From positions 1 to 15,379 of the forward strand of contig JAENRP010000607.1 in the NCBI GenBank assembly GCA_024741835.1: a stretch of DNA of 15,379 nucleotides. The letters run 5' to 3'. This stretch comes from Diplocarpon mali (lineage: Eukaryota; Ascomycota; Leotiomycetes; Helotiales; Drepanopezizaceae). Positions 8,561 to 15,379 of the stretch are shown here, in pieces. The position numbers and the translations under genes are program-made. Under the pieces are notes generated by a model that saw only the letters and a list, made by a program, of their open reading frames with translations, did not search any database and was not told where the DNA came from. Each line of letters starts with the position of its first letter. Position 1 is the stretch's first letter.

Positions 8561-9644
8561 AAGTGGATTTAGGTTTAAATAACCTACTATTGTTATTAGA
8601 GGTATCTGCTAAAGTTTTAGCTAAATAGCCTTTTCCTTTGCCTTTCCTTAGTAGTTATAGCCTTTAGTAGGATAAGGGCAGTTTGCTTCTTAACTTCTGC
8701 TTCAATTGCTTCTTAATATTAAAGCTAGCAACTATATTAATCAGTTGCCTTCTAACTTCATAATTAGTAATATTATAAGCACTATTATAGAAGTAGCATC
8801 CCTAATAAGCTTAAGGGCTTATCCTGCGCTCCTTTCTCTTCTTAGGCTTATCTTTGCCCTATAACGCGGCATTTGCCGATTTAAAGTATCCTTTAAGGTC
8901 TTGCTTAATAGTTCGAAGGAGGTCGATCTTCTTATAGATCTTAAGGTTAGGTTGGACGAGAAGAGATTATTTCGCAATAGCAAACTTAGGAGAGAGGCTA
9001 TTAAGTAGGAAACTAAAAAGCTGAGTTTTCCTAAAAGTTATAGCTATCTTAAGATCTACGGCTCTTACTCTCCTCTTTACTTTATATAGTATAGACTAGG
9101 CAGAGTCTATATTTATATCTATATTCTTACTATCTTTATCTTTTCTATATTAAAATAAAGTGATCTGCTATAGTAGATGCTAGGTATTAAGGGCAATTGT
9201 CTAAGAGTATTTTACCTTTAAAGTATCCTATCTTATCTTTGCATTATTATGAATTTAAATAAAATCTCAGTTTTTATCGCTTAAACCTCTATTAATCTTA
9301 AGCTTGCATTTGGCTAAGGCCAACTTATACTCCTTCTCCTTTTCTATATTTAAAATCTGCCTTTAGGATTCTCGGTTATTATCTATTAAAGCTCTTAAGC
9401 TAAGCTTATTTAATATATCTGGCAAATCCTTAGCAGTTATATTAGCTATTAAAGTGGAAGTAGACGAATCGGTAGAAGGAGTATAAGGGGCTATTCTCGC
9501 GTATTTAATAAGTGTCTTTTAAATCGCTATTTCGATGCCTTTGCTCTTGAAGTAAAGCTCTAAATCGTCGAACTATTATTGCCAGTTCTTTCGAGAGAGT
9601 TGGAGGTCTCTAGGCCTAGTATTTCGATCAGAATCGGAAGCCAT
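8561..9644 (-). pseudogene. gag (capsid/nucleocapsid) region, copy 2
   Basis: It starts M-A-S-D-S-D-R-N-T at 9644 and continues L-S-R-K-N-W-Q-stop-stop-F-D-D-L-E-L-Y-F-K-S-K-G-I-E. The N-W-x2-W-type segment, with L-x-x-Y-F..K-G, resembles the start of Copia gag, which forms the particle. Lys-rich, coil-prone sequence follows (I-E-K-E-K-E-Y-K-L-A-L-A-K-C-K). Near 8760-8798 a C-Y-F-Y-N-S-A-Y-N-I-T-N-Y cluster is the likely remnant of a zinc knuckle (copy 1 keeps its last Cys). If restored by reversing RIP it would read C-x2-C-x3-H-x4-C, one residue short of the usual spacing. The start was chosen because ATG opens the domain and no upstream homology is seen. Confidence 0.8.
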
Positions 9645-10050
9645 TGCCGTTTCAAATAGAATTGCATTTAAAATCAAATAAATTAAATAGTTAAGGGCAC
9701 TCCTCCTATCGAAAAGTCGAAATGATTAAATAGCAGGTATTATAGAAGTATTAAATAGGAAGGAAGTCCTCTTATTAAAAAGGGTTTTTAGGTTATAACG
9801 CAAGGAATCACACCTTCTATAAAATATAGTAAAGTAAGGAATCATACCTCTTGCAGTACTAAAGGGGTTATAGAGCAAGGAATCACACCTCTTATAATAC
9901 GGGTTGGCTAAATAGGGAATCATACCTCCTATTCGCCGATTGCTCGCCTCTTACTATAAGTCTTATTCAACTTCCTACTAACAGTTGCAGCGCAAGTGCT
10001 TTTTAAGGGAAGTTAATAATCTATTATCGGTCTATCCAAGGCTTATAACC
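9645..10050 (-). other. 5' leader of copy 2 with four short direct repeats
   Basis: This is 406 bp of untranslated sequence between the primer-binding site and the gag ATG. Four copies of AGGTGTGATTCC or AGGTATGATTCC (element strand) lie at 9916-9927, 9879-9890, 9838-9849 and 9804-9815, spaced 37, 41 and 34 bp. The open frame across them (9726-9923) is not gag and starts in the repeat itself. Leaders of LTR elements carry packaging and dimerisation signals, so the repeats may have such a role, but this is inference. Confidence 0.75.
10036..10050 (-). promoter_or_regulatory. Primer-binding site of copy 2 (initiator-Met half-tRNA type)
   Basis: Directly inside the 5' LTR the element strand reads GGTTATAAGCCTTGG. 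Undoing one TpG->TpA change gives GGTTATGAGCC, complementary to the anticodon arm of initiator Met tRNA (GGCUCAUAACC). That matches priming by a 5' half of tRNA-iMet, known from Drosophila copia and several fungal Copia elements, rather than by the tRNA 3' end. Confidence 0.78.
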
Positions 10051-10245
10051 TATTAAGCTTAAGTGAGTCGGCGCAGTAGGTAATAAAAACTTCTAAAGGT
10101 CGATAGTCGATATATTAGTAAGAGTTAGAGAAGGAAGGTTACCCCTTTCTTCCCTATAGTTATATATGTATTAATATCCTACTGACTAAGCAGTAAGGTC
10201 ATATGATAATACATCAGAGTGATAGCTATATCACCCATCTCAATA
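10051..10245 (-). repeat. 5' LTR of copy 2 (LTR C)
   Basis: It is 195 bp, from TATTAAGCTTAAG to CATCTCAATA on the + strand. On the element strand it begins TATTGAGATGGG, so the original terminus was probably TGTTGAGAT. The promoter of the element should lie here, but no TATA box can be singled out in such AT-rich DNA. The dyads are at 10129-10153 and about 10178-10197. Confidence 0.95.
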
Positions 10246-10250
10246 CTATT
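10246..10250. repeat. Target-site duplication of copy 2, right (CTATT)
   Basis: It is identical to 4142-4146. The copy 1 reverse transcriptase reading resumes immediately (TGCATTTAAGG...), matching copy 2 from 5897 upward. Confidence 0.95.
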
Positions 10251-12094
10251 TGCATTTAAGGTCCTTAGTAGCTACTATTACTATAAATATGCAAAGGGTA
10301 TCTATGCGAACTATCGGTGCGAATATATTAAAGTAATCTTTTTTATACTATTAAAAGAAGCCCTTAGCTATAAGCCTTGCCTTATAACGTTCTAAGGTCC
10401 TATTTATATATATCTTAATTATAAAGACCCACTTTGTTAAAATTAGGTTTACGTCCTTTAGCGTCGGTTCCTCTATCTATATACCATTTGTAATAAGAGA
10501 GCTTATCTCCTTTTAAATTGCCTTATTCTATACTACTCTATTCTCTAGGTTATTAATAGCTTTATTATACATCTTTGGAAAAGAGATTTTCATTATCCTC
10601 CTAGCGGCTAGGAACGCATTATCTTTATCGAAGCTCTATTGAAGTTTAAGCTTATAGATCCTATATGCTATTATAGCCTAGATACGCTTAGATTCGCATT
10701 CATTTAAAGCGTCTTCTAGTTTTAGGTCTCTATTCCTTTTCAAAGGCGTAGGTTCAGCTATAGGTTCCATAGGCTTATTATTTAAGGAACTGCTTTCTAA
10801 TAGTAAAGGCTTATTATTACTTATACCTATTTTAGGAATATCCTTTACTATAAGTGCTTTAACTAAAGGGATAATAATATTAAAGTTATTCTATACTTTA
10901 GGCAGTTTGTAGACAATAGGAATAGTCTATTCAGCCTTTGGGCGACTAGTAGGTCGTTGATTAGCAGGTGCGCTTAATATACTTAAGCTAAGAGAGAGGG
11001 GTTATTAGTTCGGCTTAATAGTATTACTATCAAGTAGTATACCTTGCGAATCTCTAGTTATATAGAGCTTTAAGGATAGCTCCCCTTTATTTTAAAATTT
11101 ATTAAACTTAATTATTAAGGATATAATTACTCGCCTTAGATCTAGTATATATACTATCTATTGTTTTATTATTTATTTAATATATTTAACAAATATATAC
11201 TCTCTACTTTAGTTTATTAGCTTCTTACTCTTTATACCTATAGGCTAGGACTTTAGGCTAATATAAGAGTAGCAGACGCTTTTAAAGATGCAGATATAGT
11301 TTAAGCTTAGTTTCTATTTGAAATATGCCTTATATAGCGATATTTGAGTGCTATTGACTATTAGTCTACTACCTATTCTATTTCGCAGGTATATATTTAC
11401 CTTAATTATAAGGTCTTAGAATTCCAGTAGTAGGTTAGCATCTTATAATAGAGCGCAATAGTTAGTCTTTACTTATTAAATGCTTTACTTAGTAATACCA
11501 TTCTAATAGGAACCTTTATATATTATAGTTAGTTTATAATAAACTTCTTATTTTACCTATTTATTAAGCTTTACCTTAATCTCTAATGCGTTATTAGACT
11601 TAATAGCTATTAGCTTTAATTAGGTCTAGCGTTCCTTTATTACTTTCTAAGTTTCCAGCTTTTCTATAAGCTTAGATTTAGTCTTAGCGCAAATGGTCTA
11701 TATTTACTAAGTAGAATTATCTACTATTTAAGAAAACCAATTATTTCCTTTAATTAAGGTTATAAATAGTCTAGTAGTATTAATAGATATTAGTGCTAAT
11801 ATTAAATCTTTCTATAGATTAAGCTTAATTTGCGTCCAATTTTAAAGTTTTATTAGCTTATAAATTCGGCATACTAGGCGATCCTTTAGTACTTAGATCT
11901 TCTATTTTAAGGTTAAGACCTTATATAGGCCCTTTAATTTCTTTAGTCTTAAATATGCGAATCTTTTATATATTAGCTAATACTTTAATAGGCTTTTGGC
12001 TTCTAATAGCTTTAGTAGCTTATTATTAGTCGATACTTTATTATTAGTAGCTAGAAAGGACTAGTAATAGTAGTTTAAGGTTTTGCCGTTTTCT
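10246..12094 (-). pseudogene. Integrase, linker and N-terminal reverse transcriptase, copy 1
   Basis: This is the middle of the copy 1 gag-pol pseudogene, cut off at 10246 by copy 2 and continued at 4146. The reverse transcriptase start lies near 10460, the linker at about 10470-11060 and the integrase at about 11070-12040. The integrase catalytic residues are N (AAT, 11779-11781), N (AAT, 11593-11595) and K (AAG, 11488-11490), the same three losses as in copies 0 and 2. The zinc motif keeps C-R-I-Y, which shows that the stop at this place in copy 2 arose from Arg. Sequence matches copy 2 5897-7740 base for base except for transitions. Confidence 0.9.
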
Positions 12095-12301
12095 AATTGC
12101 AAGCCTAGCTTAAGAGTCGTTTTTAATAAAACCGCAAAATCTACTTGCAGTCCTAGCTTAAGAGTCGATTTCCTGGAAATGGCAAGATCCACTTGCAGTC
12201 CTAGCTTAAGAGTCGTCTTTAATAAATTCGCGAATTTCACTTGCGATCCTAGCCTAAGAGTCATTTCCGCGAATTCCACTTGCAATCCTAGCTTAAGAGT
12301 C
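12095..12301 (-). repeat. In-frame 39/48-bp tandem repeat, 5 units (copy 1)
   Basis: Unit starts on the element strand run from 12301 down to 12118, with spacings 39, 48, 48 and 48. This is the shortest array of the three. Compared with copy 2, two units (39 + 48 = 87 bp) are absent. On the sense strand the last four units are still open as T-L-K-L-G-L-Q-V-D-F-A-V-L-L-K-type 16-mers. The unit with A-I-S-R-K corresponds to one present in copy 0 (near 607-654) but not in copy 2, so units were lost or gained independently. Confidence 0.93.
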
Positions 12302-12825
12302 TATCTATTCTCCCTATCCTTGCTTAATTATATTAAGGTAAAGAGTGCACTTTCCTTAAAGGAACCTATTTATAGGTCTGGCCTAGGAGTCAATTTCTAT
12401 AATATTACCTTTAAGATAATATAAAGTCTATCTTTAATTTTAGCCTTAAAGATCACTTTATAATTATTATTTATAAACTATATAAATTAATTATTAAAAA
12501 CTCTTATATAATTTAACTCTATATAAATCTTATAATTAAATAAAAGATTAATACTTAAGCTAAGTATAAGGAGAACATTTTATAAAAGGAAAGAAACGCT
12601 AGTAATATTTATTTCTATTATACCTATTGAGTTCGCATATAACCTTCTACTACTAACCTTAATAGAGCGCCTTTTTATTTTAATAAGCGGGCCTTTAAAT
12701 AGGTAGGATTTATCAATTATATATACTATACAACTAGTATTATTATACTAGTCGGATTTAAGGATCTTACAAAGATCGGCTTTTAAGATGTAAGCATCTT
12801 TATTATAATTATTATCTAAATTATC
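12302..12825 (-). pseudogene. Aspartic protease and junction segment, copy 1
   Basis: The active-site triad is again N-T-S, with the former catalytic Asp as AAT at 12739-12741, followed by C-I-V-Y-I. The sequence then runs through the hydrophobic N-V-L-L-I-L segment (family NVLYVP) into the repeat array. A diverged repeat unit is present near 12395. It is colinear with copy 2 8035-8560, with only substitutions. Confidence 0.82.
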
Positions 12826-13911
12826 AAAAGTGGATTTAGGTTTAAATAACCTATTATTATTATTAGAGGTATCTATTAAAGTTCTGGCTAAATAGCCTTT
12901 TCCTTTACCTTTCTTTAATAATTATAGCCTTTAGTAAGATAAGGGCAGTTTACTTCTTAACTTCTACTTCGATTGCTTCTTAATATTAAAGCTAGCAACT
13001 ATATTAATCAATTGCCTTTTAACTTTACAATTAGTAATATTATAAGTACTATTATAGAAGTAGCATCTCCGATAAGCTTAAGGGCTTATCCTACGCTCCT
13101 TCCTCTTCTTAAGCTTATCGTTGCCTTATAATATAGCATTTGCCGACTTAGAGCGTCCTTTGAGGTCTTACTTAATAGTTTAAAGGAGGTCGATCTTCTT
13201 ATAGATCTTAAAGTTGGGTTAGATAAGAAGAGATTATTTTATAATAGCAAACTTAAGAGGAAGGCTATTAAATAGGAAATCAAAAAGCTAAGTTTCCTTA
13301 AAAGTTATAGCTATCCTAGGATCTGCAGCTCTTACTCTCTTCCTTATTTTATATAATATAGATTAAGCAAAGTCTATATTTATATCTATATCCTTACTAT
13401 CTTTATCTTTTTTATACTAAAATAAAGTGATCTACTATAGTAGATGCTAGGTATTAAAGGCAGTTGACTAAGAGTATTTTACCTTTAATATATCCTATTT
13501 TATCTTTGCATTATTATGAACTCAAATAAAATCTTAGTCTTTATCGCTTAAACCTCTATTAATCTTAAGCTTACATTTGGCTAAGGCTAGCCTATACTCC
13601 TTCTCCTTTTCTATATTTAAAATCTGCCTTTAGGATTCTCGGTTATTATCTACTAAAGCTCTTAGGCTAAGCTTATTTAGTATATCTAGCAAATCCTTAG
13701 CAGTTATATTAGCTATTAAAGTAGAAGTAGACGAATTAGTAGAAGGAGTATAAAGGGCTATTCTCGCGTATTTAATAAGTGTCTTTTAAATTGCTATTTC
13801 GATGCCTTTACTCTTAAAGTAAAGCTTTAAATCGTCGAACTATTATTACCAGTTCTTTTAAGAGAGTTAGAGGTCTCTAGGCTTAGTGTTTCGATCGGAA
13901 TTAGATGCTAT
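12826..13911 (-). pseudogene. gag region, copy 1 (start codon lost)
   Basis: It is equivalent to copy 2 gag. The start codon position (13909-13911) reads ATA where copy 2 has ATG, a TpG->TpA change, so translation could not begin here. The zinc-knuckle-like cluster C-Y-F-Y-N-S-T-Y-N-I-T-N-C lies at 13027-13065. It keeps the last Cys (TGT) that copy 2 lost. Many former CAA/CAG/TGG codons are stops. Confidence 0.8.
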
Positions 13912-14317
13912 TGCTATTTCGAATAGAATTGCGTTTAAAATCAAATAAATTAAATAGTTGAAGGCACTCCTCCTATCGAAAAGTTGAAATGATTAAATAG
14001 TAGGTGTTATAGAAGTATTAAATAAGGAGGAAGTCCTCTTATTGAAAAGGGTTTTTAGGCTATAACGCAGGGAATCACACCTCTTATAAAATACAGTAAA
14101 GCAAGGAATCACACCTCTTGCAGTACTAAAGGGGTTATAGAGTAAGGAATCATACCTTTTACAATATAGGTTGGCTGAATAAGGAATCATACCTCCTATT
14201 TGCTAATTGCTCGCCTCTTACTATAAGTCTCGTTCAACTTCCTACTAATAGTTGCAGCGTAAGTACTTTCCAAGGGAAGTTAATAATCTATTATCAATTT
14301 ATCTAAGGCTTATAACC
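13912..14317 (-). other. 5' leader and primer-binding site of copy 1
   Basis: It is 406 bp, the same length as in copy 2. The four leader repeats lie at 14183-14194, 14146-14157, 14105-14116 and 14071-14082, with the same 37, 41 and 34 bp spacing. The primer-binding site beside the LTR reads GGTTATAAGCCTTAG (14303-14317, element strand). It has the RIP change seen in copy 2 and one more. No gene is seen here. Confidence 0.78.
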
Positions 14318-14512
14318 TATTAAGCTTAAATAAGTCGGCGTAATAGGTATAAGAAACTTCTAAAGGTTAATGGTTAATATATTAGTAAGAGTTAAGGAAG
14401 GAAGGTTACCCCTTTCTTCCCTTTAGCTATATACGTATCAATATCCTATTGACTAAGCAGTAGGGTTATATGACAATACATCGGAGTGATGGCTGTATCA
14501 CCTATCTCAATA
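14318..14512 (-). repeat. 5' LTR of copy 1 (LTR D)
   Basis: It is 195 bp, from TATTAAGCTTAAATAAG to CTATCTCAATA. It is the partner of LTR A (2398-2592) by shared variants. It carries an own cluster of changes in the GGTTAATGGTTAA stretch, where the other LTRs have GGTCGATAGTCGA or, in LTR B, GGTCGATGGTCGA. Confidence 0.95.
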
Positions 14513-14517
14513 GTCTT
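14513..14517. repeat. Target-site duplication of copy 1, right (GTCTT)
   Basis: It is identical to 2393-2397. Copy 0 continues with TATAATTAAAATATATATAAA, the K-I-Y-I-N part of reverse transcriptase. Confidence 0.93.
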
Positions 14518-15266
14518 TATAATTAAAATATATATAAATAGGACCTTAGAATGTTATAAGGTAAGGCTTATAGCTAAGGGCTTCTTTTAATAGTATAGAG
14601 AAGACTACTTTAATATATTTGCGCTAATAGTTTGTATAAATACCCTTTGTATATTTATAGTAATAGTAGCTGCTAAGGACCTTAAATGCAAATAGTATAA
14701 TATAAAAAATATATTTACTAAAGCGATTATAAAGGAACGGATTTTTCTCTCTTAACCTAATAGTATTCCTATATACGCTAGCCACTCTCTTTATATATTC
14801 TGTAGTATCTATAGGCTTAAATAATTAGCTTATAATTAGAACCTCTTATATAGCTCTACTTTAGTAAAAATAGGATTTGTTTAAAGCCTAGCTAACCCTT
14901 ATCTATTTACCTATACTAAGCGTAGAATCAAGTTACTATTATATATTAACGATATTATTATAACTACGAAGATAACCACTTAATTAGATTAATTCTTTAT
15001 AATAATTTGAAAACGTTTTAATACTAAGGATCTAAGGGGAATTTATAAGATCCTTAACATCTGTATTATAAGGAACCGCTCTACTTAAGAACTCTGGTTA
15101 AACTAAGAGTAGTATATTAAGAAGATCCTAGATCGAATAGGACTTTCCACTTATACTTCCAACTTTAAGCCAAAGCGTATTCTAATCGAAGGAAAGTATA
15201 ATAAGTTAGAGCCTATTAATGAAAATAAGTAGAGAGAAGATTTAAAGAAGTATTAATAAGATATTA
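14518..15266 (+). pseudogene. Reverse transcriptase of copy 0, distal part
   Basis: This is the continuation of the copy 0 frame after the copy 1 insertion. The phase matches the left part (2-2397), with no net indel up to the catalytic box. It matches the reverse complement of copy 2 from about 6070 to 5321. The YxDD box reads Y-I-N-D at 14942-14953, the first Asp lost by TpG->TpA. Near the end E-P-I-N-E-N-K (about 15210-15230) and K-K-Y-stop-stop-D-I mark the segment before RNase H. There it is interrupted by copy 3 at 15267. RNase H and the 3' LTR of copy 0 should lie to the right of copy 3, outside the window. Confidence 0.9.
15262..15266. repeat. Probable target-site duplication of copy 3, left (TATTA)
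   Basis: These are the five bases before the LTR start at 15267. The matching copy lies outside the window, so this is predicted from the family rule only. The sequence is also close to the LTR terminus TATTAAG, so the exact border could shift by a base or more. Confidence 0.55.
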
Positions 15267-15379
15267 TATTAAGCTTAAGTAAGTCGGCGCAGTAGGTAAA
15301 GGAGGCTTCTAGAGGTCGATAGTCGATATATTAGTAAGAGTTAAGGAAGGAAGGTTACCCCTTTCTTCCCTATAGCTAT
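15267..15379 (-). mobile_element. Copy 3: LTR of a further Ty1/Copia insertion, cut by the window edge
   Basis: This is the first 113 bp of a fifth LTR (E), in the same orientation as copies 1 and 2. It has CCCTATAGC like copy 2 but its own variant GGTAAAGGAGGC, so it is not a piece of copies 1 or 2. Whether it is a full element or a solo LTR cannot be seen. It interrupts copy 0 between reverse transcriptase and RNase H. The first dyad is complete at 15345-15369. Confidence 0.9.

Larger units (their letters stand above)
4644..9644 (-). pseudogene. gag-pol polyprotein pseudogene of copy 2
   Basis: From ATG at 9644 to TAG at 4644 is 5,001 nt, 1,667 codons including the stop, all domains in one frame. 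The order is gag (9644 to about 8560), protease (motif at 8474), repeat array (about 7740-8034), zinc region and integrase (about 7680-6720), linker, reverse transcriptase (about 6110-5330) and RNase H to the stop. Integrase before reverse transcriptase defines Ty1/Copia. The ancestral gene would encode gag and pol as one polyprotein without frameshift, longer than many Copia polyproteins partly because of the repeat. Many CAA, CAG and TGG codons are now stops, the first two at codons 23 and 24. I found no indel. It is a RIP-killed pseudogene. Confidence 0.93.
4147..10245 (-). mobile_element. Copy 2: complete innermost Ty1/Copia element
   Basis: It is 6,099 bp, with 195-bp LTRs at both ends, CTATT duplications, a primer-binding site, leader, single gag-pol frame and polypurine tract. 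It is the youngest of the complete copies by nesting and also the best preserved. The gag ATG is present, YIDD is intact, no net frameshift is found between start and stop, and its LTRs differ at about 13 of 195 positions (all transitions). It still carries many nonsense changes and mutated protease and integrase catalytic residues, so it is non-autonomous at best. It is inserted in the same orientation as copy 1. Confidence 0.96.
2398..14512 (-). mobile_element. Copy 1: complete Ty1/Copia element, interrupted by copy 2
   Basis: It is bounded by two 195-bp LTRs (2398-2592 and 14318-14512) and flanked by GTCTT on both sides. Without the nested copy 2 (4147-10245) and one CTATT it is 6,011 bp, 88 bp shorter than copy 2. 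Two missing repeat units (87 bp) and a 1-bp deletion near 3180 explain the whole difference. It is transcribed right to left, with gag near 13911 and RNase H ending at 2895. RIP damage is heavier than in copy 2: the gag ATG, protease Asp, three integrase residues and both Asp of YxDD are lost. It is inserted opposite to the orientation of copy 0. Confidence 0.95.

Noticed and set aside
9726..9923. 65-codon - strand frame with repeated M-I-P-Y and C-D-S-L, and its twin at 13993-14190
   Set aside because: It lies in the leader upstream of the gag ATG. The repeats in the peptide are the four AGGTRTGATTCC repeats. It is too short and ends before gag, so an upstream ORF is possible but unsupported.
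10051..10075. Possible further copy of the minisatellite core at the LTR end (GACTCACTTAAGCTT on the - strand)
   Set aside because: It shares only about a dozen bases with a gap and lacks the second half of the core, so chance similarity is likely.
5893..14317. Apparent 4-kb tandem duplication (5893-10050 versus 10246-14317)
   Set aside because: Target duplications, LTR ends and exact rejoining of reverse transcriptase show that this is one element inserted within another copy, not a tandem duplication.
1..15379. Mitochondrial or other naturally AT-rich genome
   Set aside because: No mitochondrial gene, tRNA or rRNA is recognisable, and the AT-richness is explained by transitions in CpA/TpG context within LTR elements.
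1..15379. A novel defence, toxin or metabolic system hidden in the window
   Set aside because: Every stretch is accounted for by four copies of one retrotransposon. No unassigned block longer than the leader or 3' region remains.

Overview
The window is a fungal repeat island with no host gene that I can recognise. It consists of at least four copies of one Ty1/Copia-type LTR retrotransposon family, inserted into one another. The DNA is strongly AT-rich. Former coding frames are littered with TAA/TAG, and almost every inferred change is TpG->TpA or CpA->TpA. That is the signature of repeat-induced point mutation (RIP), so a filamentous ascomycete (Pezizomycotina) genome and an AT-rich heterochromatic compartment are the likely setting. 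The species cannot be told from the sequence.

Layout. Copy 0 (outermost, + strand, open at the left edge) occupies 1-2397 and resumes at 14518-15266. Copy 1 (- strand) is inserted into it at 2398-14512 and flanked by the 5-bp target duplication GTCTT. Copy 2 (- strand, 4147-10245, 6,099 bp) is inserted into copy 1 and flanked by CTATT. Copy 3 (- strand) starts at 15267 inside copy 0 and runs off the right edge. Taking out copy 2 plus one CTATT rejoins copy 1 (6,011 bp). Taking out copy 1 plus one GTCTT rejoins copy 0 in a single reading frame.

Each complete copy reads: 195-bp LTR; a primer-binding site resembling the complement of the initiator-Met tRNA anticodon arm; a 406-bp leader with four short repeats; one gag-pol frame in Copia order (gag, aspartic protease, in-frame tandem repeat, integrase, linker, reverse transcriptase, RNase H); a 302-bp 3' untranslated region with three tandem motifs; a polypurine tract; and a 195-bp LTR. 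In copy 2 the gag start to the RNase H stop is 5,001 nt, exactly 1,667 codons including the stop.

None of the copies can be active. The protease Asp and all three integrase catalytic residues are mutated in every copy where they lie in the window. The reverse transcriptase YxDD box is intact only in copy 2.

The most unusual element is a 39/48-bp in-frame minisatellite between protease and integrase. It has 9, 7 and 5 units in copies 0, 2 and 1, and its core sequence recurs three times in the 3' untranslated region.
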